34,594 nucleotides of DNA from JBBDXA01 sp040902585 (GTDB taxonomy: Bacteria > Planctomycetota > Phycisphaerae > Phycisphaerales > Phycisphaeraceae), in assembly GCA_040902585.1 (NCBI GenBank), contig JBBDXA010000096.1:1-34594 (forward strand). The letters are read 5' to 3'. This document shows, in pieces, positions 23,014-30,930 of the stretch (position 1 is the stretch's first letter; every line of letters begins with the position of its first letter). Made by a program: the position numbers and the translations under genes. The notes under the pieces are model-generated. The model was not told where the DNA came from. It saw only the letters and a list, made by a program, of their open reading frames with translations, and did no database searches.

Positions 23014-24510
23014 TTACAGCAGACTGAGCACGCTCTGAGGAGCGCTGTTGGCGATGCTGAGCACACTGTTGGCCGCGTTGACCAGGATCTGGCTGCGGGT
23101 GAGGTTCGCCGTTTCCGCGGCGAAGTCCGTATCGCGGATCACGCTCTCGGCGCTGCTGGTGTTTTCCAGAGCCACGCTGAGGGAGTTGATCGCCGAGCCA
23201 ATGGTGAACTTCTGGAACGCGCCGATGCGTCCGCGAAGTGAAGCGACCTGGTCGATGGCTCCGCCGATGATCTTGTTGGCATCATCCAGGTTGCCGTCGA
23301 TGAGGTTGAAACTCTTGCCCGAGCCCAGTTCATCGATGAAGCCGGTGGCTTTGATGCCCAGGTGCCGTGCCGCGACGTTGCCCAATCCCAGGCGGACCTG
23401 GTTTCCCACGTCGACAGAGGGTCCGATATTGAACTTAGCACCGCCGTCGTTGATGGTCAGGGCGCTGATGGTGGCTGCGGCCTGAGCGCCGGCGGTCGTC
23501 AGCGTGATGCTCACGTCCAGAGCGTCAGTTGACACCAGAAGTGTCTTGCCTTTGCCGCGGGCGCTGATGCCGTTGACGATCGCGCCTACGTCCTGACCCT
23601 CGTCACGGATAGGAGCGGTCACAGCAGCAAACGCCGTGGCACCGGCGGTGCTGGCGCGGTTTTCGTTGGTCGTCGAGAGCGTGTGAACAGCACCGGCCTG
23701 TCCGCCGACGGAGGTGATGCTCACCGAGGCGAACTCCGACGAACCAAAACCGTCGGACTTGAGCACAATGCCTGTGCCGCTGACCTTGGCGCTGAGGCCG
23801 GTCACACTCTTGAAGGAGTTGATGCTGGTCGCAACGTCCGTCAACGTGGTTCCCGATGCAAAACTGAACTCGCGCGACCCCTTCGCGCCAGCCACCTCGA
23901 ACGTGAACCGGCTGGTGGAGTCGGTCAGGTCCAGCGCGGCGGCACCGGCCGAGATAAACACACCGGCGTGCTGCGCGGAAGTCGTCACGATTGCCTTGAC
24001 GCCGAGTGTACTGCCGTCGGCGATCTTCGCGCCGTTGACGCGGTAGGAATCGACCGTGCCCGCGACGCCGGTCACCTGGAAGTCGAAGTTGCCGTTGAGC
24101 AGCTTGACGCCTTGGAAACTCGTCGTGTTGGCGATCTGGTCGATCGACGCAAGGATCGCGTCAATCTGCTGCTGATTGGCTTCCTTCTCTTCCGTGCTCA
24201 GACCGGATTCACTGGCGGTTTGGCTGACGAGGCTCTGGACCTCGGTCAGAAGTGAACTGATTTCCTGGAGGCCGCCTTCAGCGATGTTGGCGAACTGGTC
24301 CGCTCGCTCAGCGTTGCTCAACGCACCGGAGATGCGGGCCTTCTCGGCACGCAGCTTCTCACTGGCGATCAGGCCGGCCGGGTCATCCGCACCGCGGTTG
24401 ATCCGCAGACCTGTGCTCAGACGCTCCAGGGTCGTGGTCAGGCCCTTCTGCTGTTGGGTGACAATGCGCTGGGCGATCAGCGAACTAACGTTGTTGTTGA
24501 TCCGACTCAT
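23014..24510 (-). CDS. Flagellin, paralogue 2
   Basis: 498 residues, aligned end to end with paralogue 1. It opens SRINNNVSSLIAQRIV, keeps STGLRINRGADDPAGLIAS, and closes NTSSAESVIRDTDFAAETAN and VLSIANSAPQSVLSLL. The D0/D1 ends are nearly the same as in paralogue 1. The central part is similar but more changed, as expected of exposed filament surface after an old duplication. GAGGAG lies 11 nt upstream of the ATG. Whether both filaments coexist or alternate cannot be read from sequence. Confidence 0.95.
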   Translation of the reverse strand: MSRINNNVSSLIAQRIVTQQQKGLTTTLERLSTGLRINRGADDPAGLIASEKLRAEKARISGALSNAERADQFANIAEGGLQEISSLLTEVQSLVSQTASESGLSTEEKEANQQQIDAILASIDQIANTTSFQGVKLLNGNFDFQVTGVAGTVDSYRVNGAKIADGSTLGVKAIVTTSAQHAGVFISAGAAALDLTDSTSRFTFEVAGAKGSREFSFASGTTLTDVATSINSFKSVTGLSAKVSGTGIVLKSDGFGSSEFASVSITSVGGQAGAVHTLSTTNENRASTAGATAFAAVTAPIRDEGQDVGAIVNGISARGKGKTLLVSTDALDVSITLTTAGAQAAATISALTINDGGAKFNIGPSVDVGNQVRLGLGNVAARHLGIKATGFIDELGSGKSFNLIDGNLDDANKIIGGAIDQVASLRGRIGAFQKFTIGSAINSLSVALENTSSAESVIRDTDFAAETANLTRSQILVNAANSVLSIANSAPQSVLSLL

Positions 24511-24952
24511 GTCCGATTGCTCCTCCCCATTCCCATCAGGAAATGGATTTGTAAAGATGTTCTCCCTAATCCTTCACGGCATCCGTTCCAACAGGCCCAA
24601 CGGCGTATCCCGCGGAGACACGCAAGCCGGCGAATGTGACATCGACCGCCCCTTTAGCAGCATTGATACAACCGTCACGATTTCAAAACTTCCTCATTCC
24701 GCCCGTCCGCGCGATCGCTATCCGCCGCATCCACGGATCAGATCACACGCTCGGCACAGCCGCTACAGAACGAACTGACATGAACTGACATGTGGAACGC
24801 AGTCCGCTACATTTTGAATGCAAGCGACAAGCTGGAGCACCATCCCGGCAGGGTGGTGCATGAAGAAGACTGGAGCACCATCCCGGCAGGGTGGTGCATG
24901 CCAGCGTAACCGCACACCTTTAACACCGCCCTTCCGGGACGGTGCTCCATTC
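24511..24952. other. Leader of flagellin 2 and family-2 palindrome cluster
   Basis: The part from 24511 to about 24830 is the probable promoter and leader of flagellin 2; no consensus flagellar promoter is evident. A direct repeat of TGAACTGACA flanks 24780. The right part, 24834-24949, holds three family-2 palindromes next to the response-regulator stop. Confidence 0.6.
24834..24949. repeat. Three family-2 palindromes: two direct, one inverted
   Basis: Copies at 24834-24860 and 24872-24898 are direct and identical in the core (GGAGCACCATCCCGGCAGGG). The copy at 24922-24949 is inverted and diverged. The cluster ends 3 nt from the response-regulator stop (24953). The direct pair suggests local duplication. 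Confidence 0.8.
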
Positions 24953-25501
24953 TCAACCCACCGGACCGTCTTCCGCCCCGGCATCGTCCCCTTCGCCCTC
25001 ACCGTCGTCTTCACCTTCGCCTTCGCCGAGCCTTGACTCCAGATCCCTGCTGATCTCCATCGCTCGATCCAGTTCCCGCTTCAGGTGCCGCACGCGAAGC
25101 AGACTCTTGACGCGGGTGATCAACTCCAGCTTGTTCACCGGCTTGGTCAGGAAGTCATCGGTGCCTGCATCGACGCCGCGCTCGATGTCGCCCAGCTCGT
25201 TCAAGGCCGTGACGATGAGCACGAGGATGGATCGCGTGGCCAGGTCTTCCTTGATCTTCTTGCACACCTCGAAGCCGCTCATCTTCGGCATCATGATGTC
25301 CAATAACACCAGGTCCGGCCGCGTCGGGCTCGCTTCGATCAGGGCCATCGCCTCGACGCCGTCGTAGGCGGTGAGAATCCGGCAGGGGAGCGACTCGAGG
25401 TAGGCCTGGAGCAACTCCACGTTCTGGATGTTGTCATCCACGATCAGGATGGTGGACTCGGCGAGTCCGCTGTTCTCGTCGCCGGACGTGGTCTGGGTCA
25501 T
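24953..25501 (-). CDS. Single-domain response regulator with acidic tail
   Basis: 182 residues. The REC domain covers about 16-138: acidic pair Asp22-Asp23, phosphoacceptor Asp68 (LVLLDIMMPKMSG), Thr98 and Lys120 (FLTKPVN). A helix (about 138-157, RHLKRELDRAMEISRDLESR) follows, and then a low-complexity Gly/Glu/Asp tail (GEGEGEDDGEGEGDDAG). There is no DNA-binding or enzymatic output domain, so it probably acts by protein contact. The place next to flagellin genes suggests a motility link, but this is inference. No cognate kinase is in the window. AAGGA lies 8 nt before the ATG. Confidence 0.92.
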   Translation of the reverse strand: MTQTTSGDENSGLAESTILIVDDNIQNVELLQAYLESLPCRILTAYDGVEAMALIEASPTRPDLVLLDIMMPKMSGFEVCKKIKEDLATRSILVLIVTALNELGDIERGVDAGTDDFLTKPVNKLELITRVKSLLRVRHLKRELDRAMEISRDLESRLGEGEGEDDGEGEGDDAGAEDGPVG

Positions 25502-25849
25502 GGGTTAAATCCTTACATCAGTCGGTCGTGCAGCAGTGATCTTAATAGTTGCCCGCGGCCGCGTCGACGGCGCTTGAATCCCGTCCCTCCCAGGCAGGGG
25601 CTAGAGACTTGGCCTGTCACTTGCGCGCGCTGTTCGCCCATTTTTTGTATTCACCCTTGGCCCGCTTCCCCTGGCCCTTGCGGCGGAGCCGCTTTAGGGG
25701 AGGGCCAGGCGAGCAAAGCTCGCAAACCTTCCTATCAACCAAAACCGAGCGAATTCGATTGCTCGACCCTCCCCCAACCCCACTCTGGGAGGGAGGCGAG
25801 TGCTGCAAGTCTAAGTCCTATTGCGATTTGCAGTTAAAACTGCTCAAAC

Positions 25850-25878
25850 TTGCGGCATGGGGCCCTTTCTGGTAGTAT
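25850..25878 (+). promoter_or_regulatory. Possible promoter upstream of a hairpin-rich stretch
   Basis: TTGCGG (25850-25855), 17-nt spacer, TAGTAT (25873-25878). The predicted start near 25885 leads into the hairpins at 25902-26040. The match is moderate. Confidence 0.35.
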
Positions 25879-25884
25879 GCTTCG

Positions 25885-26045
25885 CTTCACAGGGGCGGGT
25901 TGGCAGGCACAAGCGAAAGGCCTGCGGACCTTCAGGCGACGTGGAACCGTTGACGGGCACGCCTGAGAACCACGTATTGTAAGTGTTTTAAGCGTCGTGT
26001 TTTGTGTTATATGAGGTGCCGGAGCACAGTCTCCGGAGTGCCGAG
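25885..26045 (+). ncRNA. Candidate structured RNA or leader element
   Basis: Three hairpins are seen. GCAGGC/GCCTGC lies at 25902-25924. Two interleaved stems follow: TCAGGCG (25932) with CGCCTGA (25960), and ACGTGG (25939) with CCACGT (25970). The third is CCGGAG/CTCCGG at 26023-26040. The interleaved pair could be a pseudoknot or two exclusive states. I match it to no known RNA family. Confidence 0.25.
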
Positions 26046-26488
26046 GCCGTATCTTTGTCATCGATCGCGTCAATAGTCGTGTGAGAGCAGGATCTGACGC
26101 CGGGCTTGGACGTGAAAGAAGCATTTGAAGGGCCCGGAAGCGAGTGGGCGGTCATCTGTTGCGAATGATCTGGCTGGAATGGCGGTTCTTATCGGAACGG
26201 ACCACGTGCCAGTGCAAACGGTGCATCGGAAGCGAAACTTTGATCGTACTTGTGCGTAATTAAAGGGTCAGCTTCGCTTGGTTCGCCGCGGAGCCGTGAC
26301 CAGGTGGATTGCCATAAAGTGAACGGCTCATGATGTTTAAGACCTGCATGGATGCACGGTCCAGTCTGGAGAAACCTCGCCAAGGAAGGGTGCCGGCATG
26401 TGAAACAATCTGAAACGATCTCATTCAGACAATCGTCTTTTGCGTTCTTTCTCACTTTTTCAAATTTCCACTTCCGGGAGACACCCGT

Positions 26489-26977
26489 ATGAGCACCAAT
26501 ACCCTTTCCCGTCGCATCGCCTGGCTTGACCGCTGGAACCAACCCACCCAGGACCAGTTGATCGAAGCCCTCAAGCCTCACCAGATCAAGAATTTCAGCC
26601 GCATCATCCAGGCGCTGGAAGACTACGGCACCGTCCAGCAGAATCTGATCTGGTACGGGGCAAGCTGGAAGTGGACCCTCCAGTTCCACCTCGGCGCGAC
26701 TCAGGGCGACGAGAGCCGGACCATGTGCTACATCGTGCCCAACACCGAATCGCCGGTCCTGAGCATGCCGTTCGACGTTCACTTCCTCGCCTCGCTTCCG
26801 TCACGCCGGCTGAGCAAGTTCATCCGCGACGGCCTCAAGAGCGCCAAATGTGCCGTGAACTTCCACTGGGCTAGTTGGACTCCGGGTCTGGATAACGAAG
26901 TCACCATGCTGCTGGACCTGCTCAAGCGCAAGTACAAGTACCTCACCGGCGGCCCGCAGAACGAACCGCACCAGTAA
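26489..26977 (+). CDS. DUF3788-like small protein
   Basis: 162 residues, no signal peptide or membrane helix. The centre (about 54-100) has WYGASWKWTLQFHL then RTMCYIVPNTESPVLSMPFD, the order seen in DUF3788 proteins (a WxxxYGxxxGW-like strand followed by a strand pair with R-T-x-x-Y). The N-terminal part is helical (LDRWNQPTQDQLIEAL). The function of this family is unknown. GGGAGA lies 9 nt before the ATG, and a strong terminator follows, so the gene is a monocistronic unit. The family match is by eye and moderate. Confidence 0.7.
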   Translation: MSTNTLSRRIAWLDRWNQPTQDQLIEALKPHQIKNFSRIIQALEDYGTVQQNLIWYGASWKWTLQFHLGATQGDESRTMCYIVPNTESPVLSMPFDVHFLASLPSRRLSKFIRDGLKSAKCAVNFHWASWTPGLDNEVTMLLDLLKRKYKYLTGGPQNEPHQ

Positions 26978-27009
26978 TACGACAACCGAATCGCCCCCCC
27001 CCATTCAAC

Positions 27010-27061
27010 AGGTTGGTCGTGGTGAAGGCATCGCCTTCGTCGCGACCAACCTGTCGTTTTT
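27010..27061 (+). terminator. Rho-independent terminator of the DUF3788-like gene
   Basis: AGGTTGGTCG and CGACCAACCT form a 10-bp stem that encloses a second hairpin (GAAGGC/GCCTTC). A run of five T follows after GTCG. The stem begins 32 nt past the stop codon. Confidence 0.88.
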
Positions 27062-27153
27062 CAGCCGACCCGCCTCCGCATTCACGGGCGAGCTTCGATC
27101 GAGGCGCGGAGAGAAAAGTCTCCAGACTCTCCACAAATAGGCGCACATTTCTC

Positions 27154-27181
27154 TTGACCCGCGAAGGACTGGATCGATAAT
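27154..27181 (+). promoter_or_regulatory. Strong sigma70-type promoter of an RNA-like unit
   Basis: TTGACC (27154-27159), 16-nt spacer, GATAAT (27176-27181): five of six matches in each hexamer. The predicted start is near 27188. The next annotated gene to the right is on the minus strand, so the promoter serves only the unit that ends at the 27486-27522 terminator. Confidence 0.7.
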
Positions 27182-27407
27182 GAAGATGTCGCGGGCAAGC
27201 GTGAGTCGAAGGCCGACAAAACCGGCTGAACGCTCTTTAGCCCACCGCGACCGAGCCCAAGATCGCCGTACCCTGCGACTTCGGCGCGTTGTGCCTCGCG
27301 AGACGTTGCGGGGCGGGAATGTTTCGGCGGCTGCGGCGTAAGTCAGAACCTAGGCTGACACGCGACGCGGCGACGGCTGATGTCATCCATTCGAAGGGAG
27401 GTGATTT

Positions 27408-27440
27408 GTGTCTGACAGTATCAAGGGGCTGCGCCCTTAA
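27408..27440 (+). CDS. Possible 10-codon leader-type peptide
   Basis: GTG start 6 nt after GGAGG in an ideal ribosome site, encoding MSDSIKGLRP and a TAA. The frame overlaps the AAGGG/CCCTT hairpin, so translation could change the RNA fold. A second frame from TTG at 27406 is longer but has no better support. The site itself is clear; that the peptide is made is a guess. Confidence 0.25.
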   Translation: MSDSIKGLRP

Positions 27441-27485
27441 AGCAGTCCGACGGGGCTGCAAGTTTGCGCACCCCACATCCGAACC

Positions 27486-27522
27486 GCCCGCCCGGCTCCT
27501 CGAGTCGGGCGGGCCTTTTTTT
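27486..27522 (+). terminator. Strong Rho-independent terminator
   Basis: GCCCGCCCG (27486-27494) and CGGGCGGGC (27506-27514) form a perfect 9-bp GC stem with an 11-nt loop, then seven T (27516-27522). Confidence 0.95.
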
Positions 27523-27609
27523 AGGAGTCAGGAGACAGGGGACAGGGGTCAGCGACACATGTCAGACATGTAAAGCCCACCCACTCCTGTGGGTGGGTGC
27601 CCGCAGCGT

Positions 27610-27966
27610 TCAAGTCTTCTGCTGCTCGTCCTTCCTCACCGGATCAATCTCGCGCAGGTAATCCCAACTGTAAATGCCTGTATCGTGCCCATCCGAAAAA
27701 AGAATTTTGATCGCGTAGTGCCCCACGAACTCCGCACCCAGCGCGGTCAACGGCTTATCCGAAATCGCCGACGCAGGCAGCACCGTCAGCGGATTCTTCG
27801 CCAGTTGCTCGCGCAGGTCGCGGGCATCGGCTGAGGGCGACCATCGCCGCAGGTAGGGGATCGAGTAGTACGACGTGCTGCCATCGTCCCATTGCACGGT
27901 GAGCCCCTTGTCCTTCTTCAGATCCAGGTGCTTCGGGCGCGAGATGGGTTGCTTCACATTCGACAT
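27610..27966 (-). CDS. DUF971 family protein
   Basis: 118 residues. The protein has the DUF971 layout: a strand-rich beginning (LTVQWDDGSTSYYSIPYLRRW, about 22-42), then SPSADAR at the place where related proteins carry CxxC-type cysteines, and a second half with GHYAIKILFSDGHDTGIYSWDYLREI. DUF971 resembles the N-terminal domain of gamma-butyrobetaine hydroxylase and occurs next to iron-sulfur or carrier genes in many bacteria; stand-alone copies have no settled role. The missing cysteines argue against metal binding here. The upstream side carries the 27978-28073 inverted repeat. GGATGTGA is a possible ribosome site. Confidence 0.85.
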   Translation of the reverse strand: MSNVKQPISRPKHLDLKKDKGLTVQWDDGSTSYYSIPYLRRWSPSADARDLREQLAKNPLTVLPASAISDKPLTALGAEFVGHYAIKILFSDGHDTGIYSWDYLREIDPVRKDEQQKT

Positions 27967-27977
27967 GGTTCACATCC

Positions 27978-28073
27978 AAGCCCGATGGCGAGTCCGCGAG
28001 CCGTCGGGGTATCCGGAGTCCTGATTCAACGCATACCCCGATGGCTCGTCCCCCGGCCGACTCGCCATCGGGC
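27978..28073. repeat. Inverted repeat (AAGCCCGATGGCGAGTC arms)
   Basis: Left arm 27978-28011 begins AAGCCCGATGGCGAGTCCGC and ends CGGGGTA. The right arm (about 28033-28073) is its inverse with a small insertion. The pair lies 12 nt from the stop of the large DUF3352-like gene and 11 nt upstream of the DUF971 ATG. The same left-arm start recurs at 34573-34594. Confidence 0.85.
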
Positions 28074-28084
28074 TCGGCGGAAAT

Positions 28085-30667
28085 TCATGGTTGCTCGATC
28101 AACTGGAGCGGTCCGCTGCCGCACCAGTTCATGCGCGGCGGAACAAACTCCTCCTCTTCATCGGAAGGTTCGGTCACGGCTACGAGTGTGGCCAGTTGAT
28201 CAATTCTCTCCGTCCGACCGCGATCCGCCCCCTTTCTGCTTTCCTTGTTTCCATCCTTCGACGGCTCCGGACGCGGCGGCAGCGTCGGACGCGGCGAACT
28301 CCTGGGCGCATCCTTCGGTGCATCGTGCGAATCCTCCTTCGCATCGTCATGCCCCTGAATCACCGCAGGCTTCGCATACGGCAACTTGCTCTTCTCAAGC
28401 TGCTCCTTGAACGGCTTCTCTTCCACCATCTCCACATGCCCGTCACCGTAGAGCACGATGCGCATGTTGCTGACCAGGTGGCTCGTGGCCGCCAGAGGAA
28501 TCTTGTCCGACCCTGCGCCGGCCGGCGTCTGGTCCTTGCCGAAGTAAACGTATTCCTGTCCCCACGGATCGGGGCCGACCTTTTTCATATACTTGGGCGT
28601 CAGGTCCTTGAGCGTCGCCGGTGCCTTCTTCGTCTCCGCGTGATAGAGAAACACGCCCACGCCGATGTTGCGCAGTTCGTTCATCGCCGCGACGCGCTGG
28701 TTGCGCGGCTCCACCGGACGCACTGGCACCGCGGGCGGCCGAACCGGCGCTACTTCATGACCGTGCTCGTGATCAGCCCGCGCGACCGCAATCGCCGGTG
28801 CGTCGTACATCATCCGGCTCTCGCTCACCCACAACATCATCGCCATCATCGGCAGGCTCGTCAGCGTGCCCATCAGTGGAATGCTCTGACGTGATTCCAT
28901 CATCACACCATCCGCGCCGTTCGTGACCGTGCTTACATCCGCCTTCAAGTGCGGCAAGATCGACGAAGCCGTCGGCAACAGCGACGCGTCCAGCTTCATC
29001 CCCGTCTCGCGCTGCAACTGCGAGCACAGCAGCGTCACCAGTGGCGACGCCAGCGGGTAGACCTTCTTAAAGAGATCCGGCGTGTCGGTGTAAGTGATCA
29101 TCCCTGGGCCGCCCGAGTTCTTCATTACGCCTTTGATCGCCGCCGCATCCGCGAGACTGCCCGCGTCGGCCTTCGATCGGCGGGCGAGATACGCCTTGAT
29201 CATCTGCGGATACGGCGCGATCACGAAGCGGTCTTCCGTCAGGCACCATGCGGGCGTCACGACCCAGTCATCGCCGATCGGGTTGATGTACTGAATCGAA
29301 TGGCCCATGAAGTCCATCGACTTGAACTGGTATTGCCTGCGCTGCCACCGCCCGCCGTTGGGATCGAAGTTGCGGTTGGCCTCCTTGTTGAGCGTGTCGG
29401 CGATGCGGTCGATGGCCTTCTTCGCCTTGGCGCGGTCTTTCACCTGGACAACGCCGGTCAGGCCGGTGATGATCAGGCCGCCCTCGCCGGGGCTGTTGTA
29501 AATGGACCAGACATCGCCGAGCGAATCGAGCAGGTCTTCCTTGATCTTGAAGCCCAGTTCGCGCTCGGCATCGGCGAGTTCATCCTTCATTTCCTGGGCA
29601 GCGCGAGGTTCGACCATGCCGACGCCTTTGAAGACCTCATCGAAAATCTCACTCGCGTTGAGGCGGACGACGAAGGCCAGGTCCGCGTCCTTGGGCACAT
29701 CAGCGAGGTCGGCGGGCGTGAGCGGCTTCTTATTGAAGAGCGTGAACAGGCCGCCGGGATTGTCCTTCGTGGCAAGAAGAGTCTTGGAGACGAAGCCTTC
29801 ATCATCGAAGCCGGTGCTGATGATGATGGCGGTGAGCTTGTCCAGGCCCAAAGCTGCGAGCGTGTTGCGGTATTGCGGCGCTTCGCCGCGCTGGCGCATG
29901 CCCATGACGAAGGTGGGAATGATCTGATCCCTCAGCGGGGCGGCATTGATGTAGATGAACGAACTGGTGCGTTTGACGGCGACCTTGCCGCGTGCGGTCT
30001 TGAGCCAGTCGGGGCCGCCGACGGGGCCGTTGTCTAATGCCTTGGGCAAGGCGGTCTGTGTTTCCTTGCCGATGGCGACGAGCAGGTAGTTGCCTTTGAA
30101 GGTGTAGCCGACGGGCGGAGCGTCGGGGCTGGTCGGGATACGGCGCATGCCGTCGATGACCTGTACTTTCCCCGCGCGATCTGGAAGCATCGCCTCCAGT
30201 GCGAGCAGCATCTTCTCCATCTGGGCCGCCTTGTCACCGAGGTTGATGACCATGCCAGCTTCGACGTCCAGGCCGTTCTCGCCGGCATCGAACTTGGAGA
30301 GATAGATCGCGGTGGGATGCGTGAGCGAGAGTTTGACCAGCGAGGCGATGGTGCTGAGCGCCTGCTTCTCTTCCTTGTTGTTCCCGGTCTCGCGATCAAT
30401 CAGGGCGAAGATTTCATCTTCGATGGTCTTGAAGAGATGCCGCACCTGCGGCTCGGCAAGGATGCGCTCAGCGCGGTTGGCGCTCTTGGGGTCGGCATCG
30501 GCGGTGCCGGCCCAGGTGATGTAGGCGATGCACTCAGCCGGCGCGACCTGCGCCATCTTCGGATCCTCCGGCGTCGGAGGCAGACCGACGGGCAGGTTGA
30601 TCCCGCCGCCGCCGCCCAGAAGCAGGATCAACATTTCCATAAAGCCGAATCCAGTGGACATCATCAT
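28085..30667 (-). CDS. Large DUF3352-like exported protein with GspG-like module
   Basis: 860 residues. A short hydrophobic N-terminus (FMEMLILLLGGGGGINLPVGLPP) may be a signal or anchor. Most of the chain (about 30-620) follows the DUF3352 style: APAECIAYITWAG, then long alpha/beta stretches about per-object values. The region at about 675-720 reads AAMNELRNIGVGVFLYHAETKKAPATLKDLTPKY then DPWGQEYVYFG, very like the C-terminal half of pseudopilins (GspG). A charged, Pro-rich tail (about 775-860, with SDEEEEF) ends the protein. Such proteins are typical of planctomycetes and of unknown function. AGAGAGG precedes the ATG. The gene is transcribed alone. Confidence 0.75.
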   Translation of the reverse strand: MMMSTGFGFMEMLILLLGGGGGINLPVGLPPTPEDPKMAQVAPAECIAYITWAGTADADPKSANRAERILAEPQVRHLFKTIEDEIFALIDRETGNNKEEKQALSTIASLVKLSLTHPTAIYLSKFDAGENGLDVEAGMVINLGDKAAQMEKMLLALEAMLPDRAGKVQVIDGMRRIPTSPDAPPVGYTFKGNYLLVAIGKETQTALPKALDNGPVGGPDWLKTARGKVAVKRTSSFIYINAAPLRDQIIPTFVMGMRQRGEAPQYRNTLAALGLDKLTAIIISTGFDDEGFVSKTLLATKDNPGGLFTLFNKKPLTPADLADVPKDADLAFVVRLNASEIFDEVFKGVGMVEPRAAQEMKDELADAERELGFKIKEDLLDSLGDVWSIYNSPGEGGLIITGLTGVVQVKDRAKAKKAIDRIADTLNKEANRNFDPNGGRWQRRQYQFKSMDFMGHSIQYINPIGDDWVVTPAWCLTEDRFVIAPYPQMIKAYLARRSKADAGSLADAAAIKGVMKNSGGPGMITYTDTPDLFKKVYPLASPLVTLLCSQLQRETGMKLDASLLPTASSILPHLKADVSTVTNGADGVMMESRQSIPLMGTLTSLPMMAMMLWVSESRMMYDAPAIAVARADHEHGHEVAPVRPPAVPVRPVEPRNQRVAAMNELRNIGVGVFLYHAETKKAPATLKDLTPKYMKKVGPDPWGQEYVYFGKDQTPAGAGSDKIPLAATSHLVSNMRIVLYGDGHVEMVEEKPFKEQLEKSKLPYAKPAVIQGHDDAKEDSHDAPKDAPRSSPRPTLPPRPEPSKDGNKESRKGADRGRTERIDQLATLVAVTEPSDEEEEFVPPRMNWCGSGPLQLIEQP

Positions 30668-30782
30668 GGTGACCTCTCTCTGCTGCGTAATCGCGTGAAG
30701 TGCTGGAAGACTCTTGCTCGATTGATCAAGCGTATCGGTGCGGGGTGGGCGATGCAAGGGGAGTTTTCAATTGTGCTGATGC

Positions 30783-30907
30783 CGGGTGCCACGGCTCGAG
30801 GAAGCGTTGCGACGAGACCCGTGCGGGGGAGAGCGATCAAGATCGCGTGGTGGCTTCGGGTGGTCGGCACGGCCTCCTCGCAAAGCCTTGTCGGGCCGTG
30901 GCACCCA
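30783..30907. repeat. REP-like pair sharing the GGGTGCCA head (family 1b)
   Basis: Left unit from 30783 (GGGTGCCACGGCTCGAGG) and right unit ending 30907 (inverse, GGGTGCCACGGCCCGACAAG on the minus strand) face each other. The right unit folds with GGCCGTGCC as its second arm. The head GGGTGCCAYGG is shared with family 1, while the hairpin arms differ. The pair ends 23 nt from the bioB stop. Confidence 0.7.
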
Positions 30908-30930
30908 AGCCGTGCGAAGCCGCGAGCGGC

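Larger units (their letters stand above)
25502..26488. other. About 990 nt without a recognisable gene
   Basis: Between the response regulator (minus) and the DUF3788-like gene (plus). It holds C/G-rich inverted repeats (about 25655-25800), a promoter-like pair at 25850-25878, and a series of hairpins (25902-25924, 25932-25975, 26023-26040). An open frame at 25834-26124 has no protein-like features. The stretch could be a long structured leader or an RNA gene. Confidence 0.55.
27188..27522 (+). ncRNA. Candidate ~330-nt structured RNA with own promoter and terminator
   Basis: The unit runs from the promoter at 27154-27181 to the terminator at 27486-27522. Inside are hairpins: CCCTGCGAC (27271) with GTTGCGGGG (27305), itself enclosing CGCG/CGCG; GTCAG/CTGAC (27342-27359); AAGGG/CCCTT (27423-27438); GCAG/CTGC (27442-27459). 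A perfect anti-16S sequence GGAGGTGAT (27397-27405) lies 2 nt before a GTG that opens only a 10-codon frame (MSDSIKGLRP, stop). It could be a regulatory RNA, an RNA with a tiny peptide, or a known but unrecognised class. I see no tmRNA, RNase P, SRP or 6S signature. Confidence 0.4.
26978..27609. other. About 630 nt with two terminators and an RNA-like unit
   Basis: It contains the terminator of the DUF3788-like gene (27010-27061), a strong promoter (27154-27181) and a strong terminator (27486-27522). A G-rich AGGAGTCAGGAGACAGGGG stretch follows at about 27523-27556. No long protein-like frame is present. Confidence 0.7.

Noticed and set aside
24834..24949. CRISPR-like repeat array
   Set aside because: There are only three copies, one inverted, with unequal short spacing and relatives scattered elsewhere.
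25834..26124. 96-residue minus-strand frame in the gene-free region
   Set aside because: It crosses several hairpins, has no ribosome site, and its composition is random-like.
27188..27522. tmRNA, RNase P RNA, SRP RNA or 6S RNA
   Set aside because: I saw none of the conserved cores: no tRNA-like ends or tag frame, no GAGGAAAGTCC, no GGAAGGAAGCAGCC.
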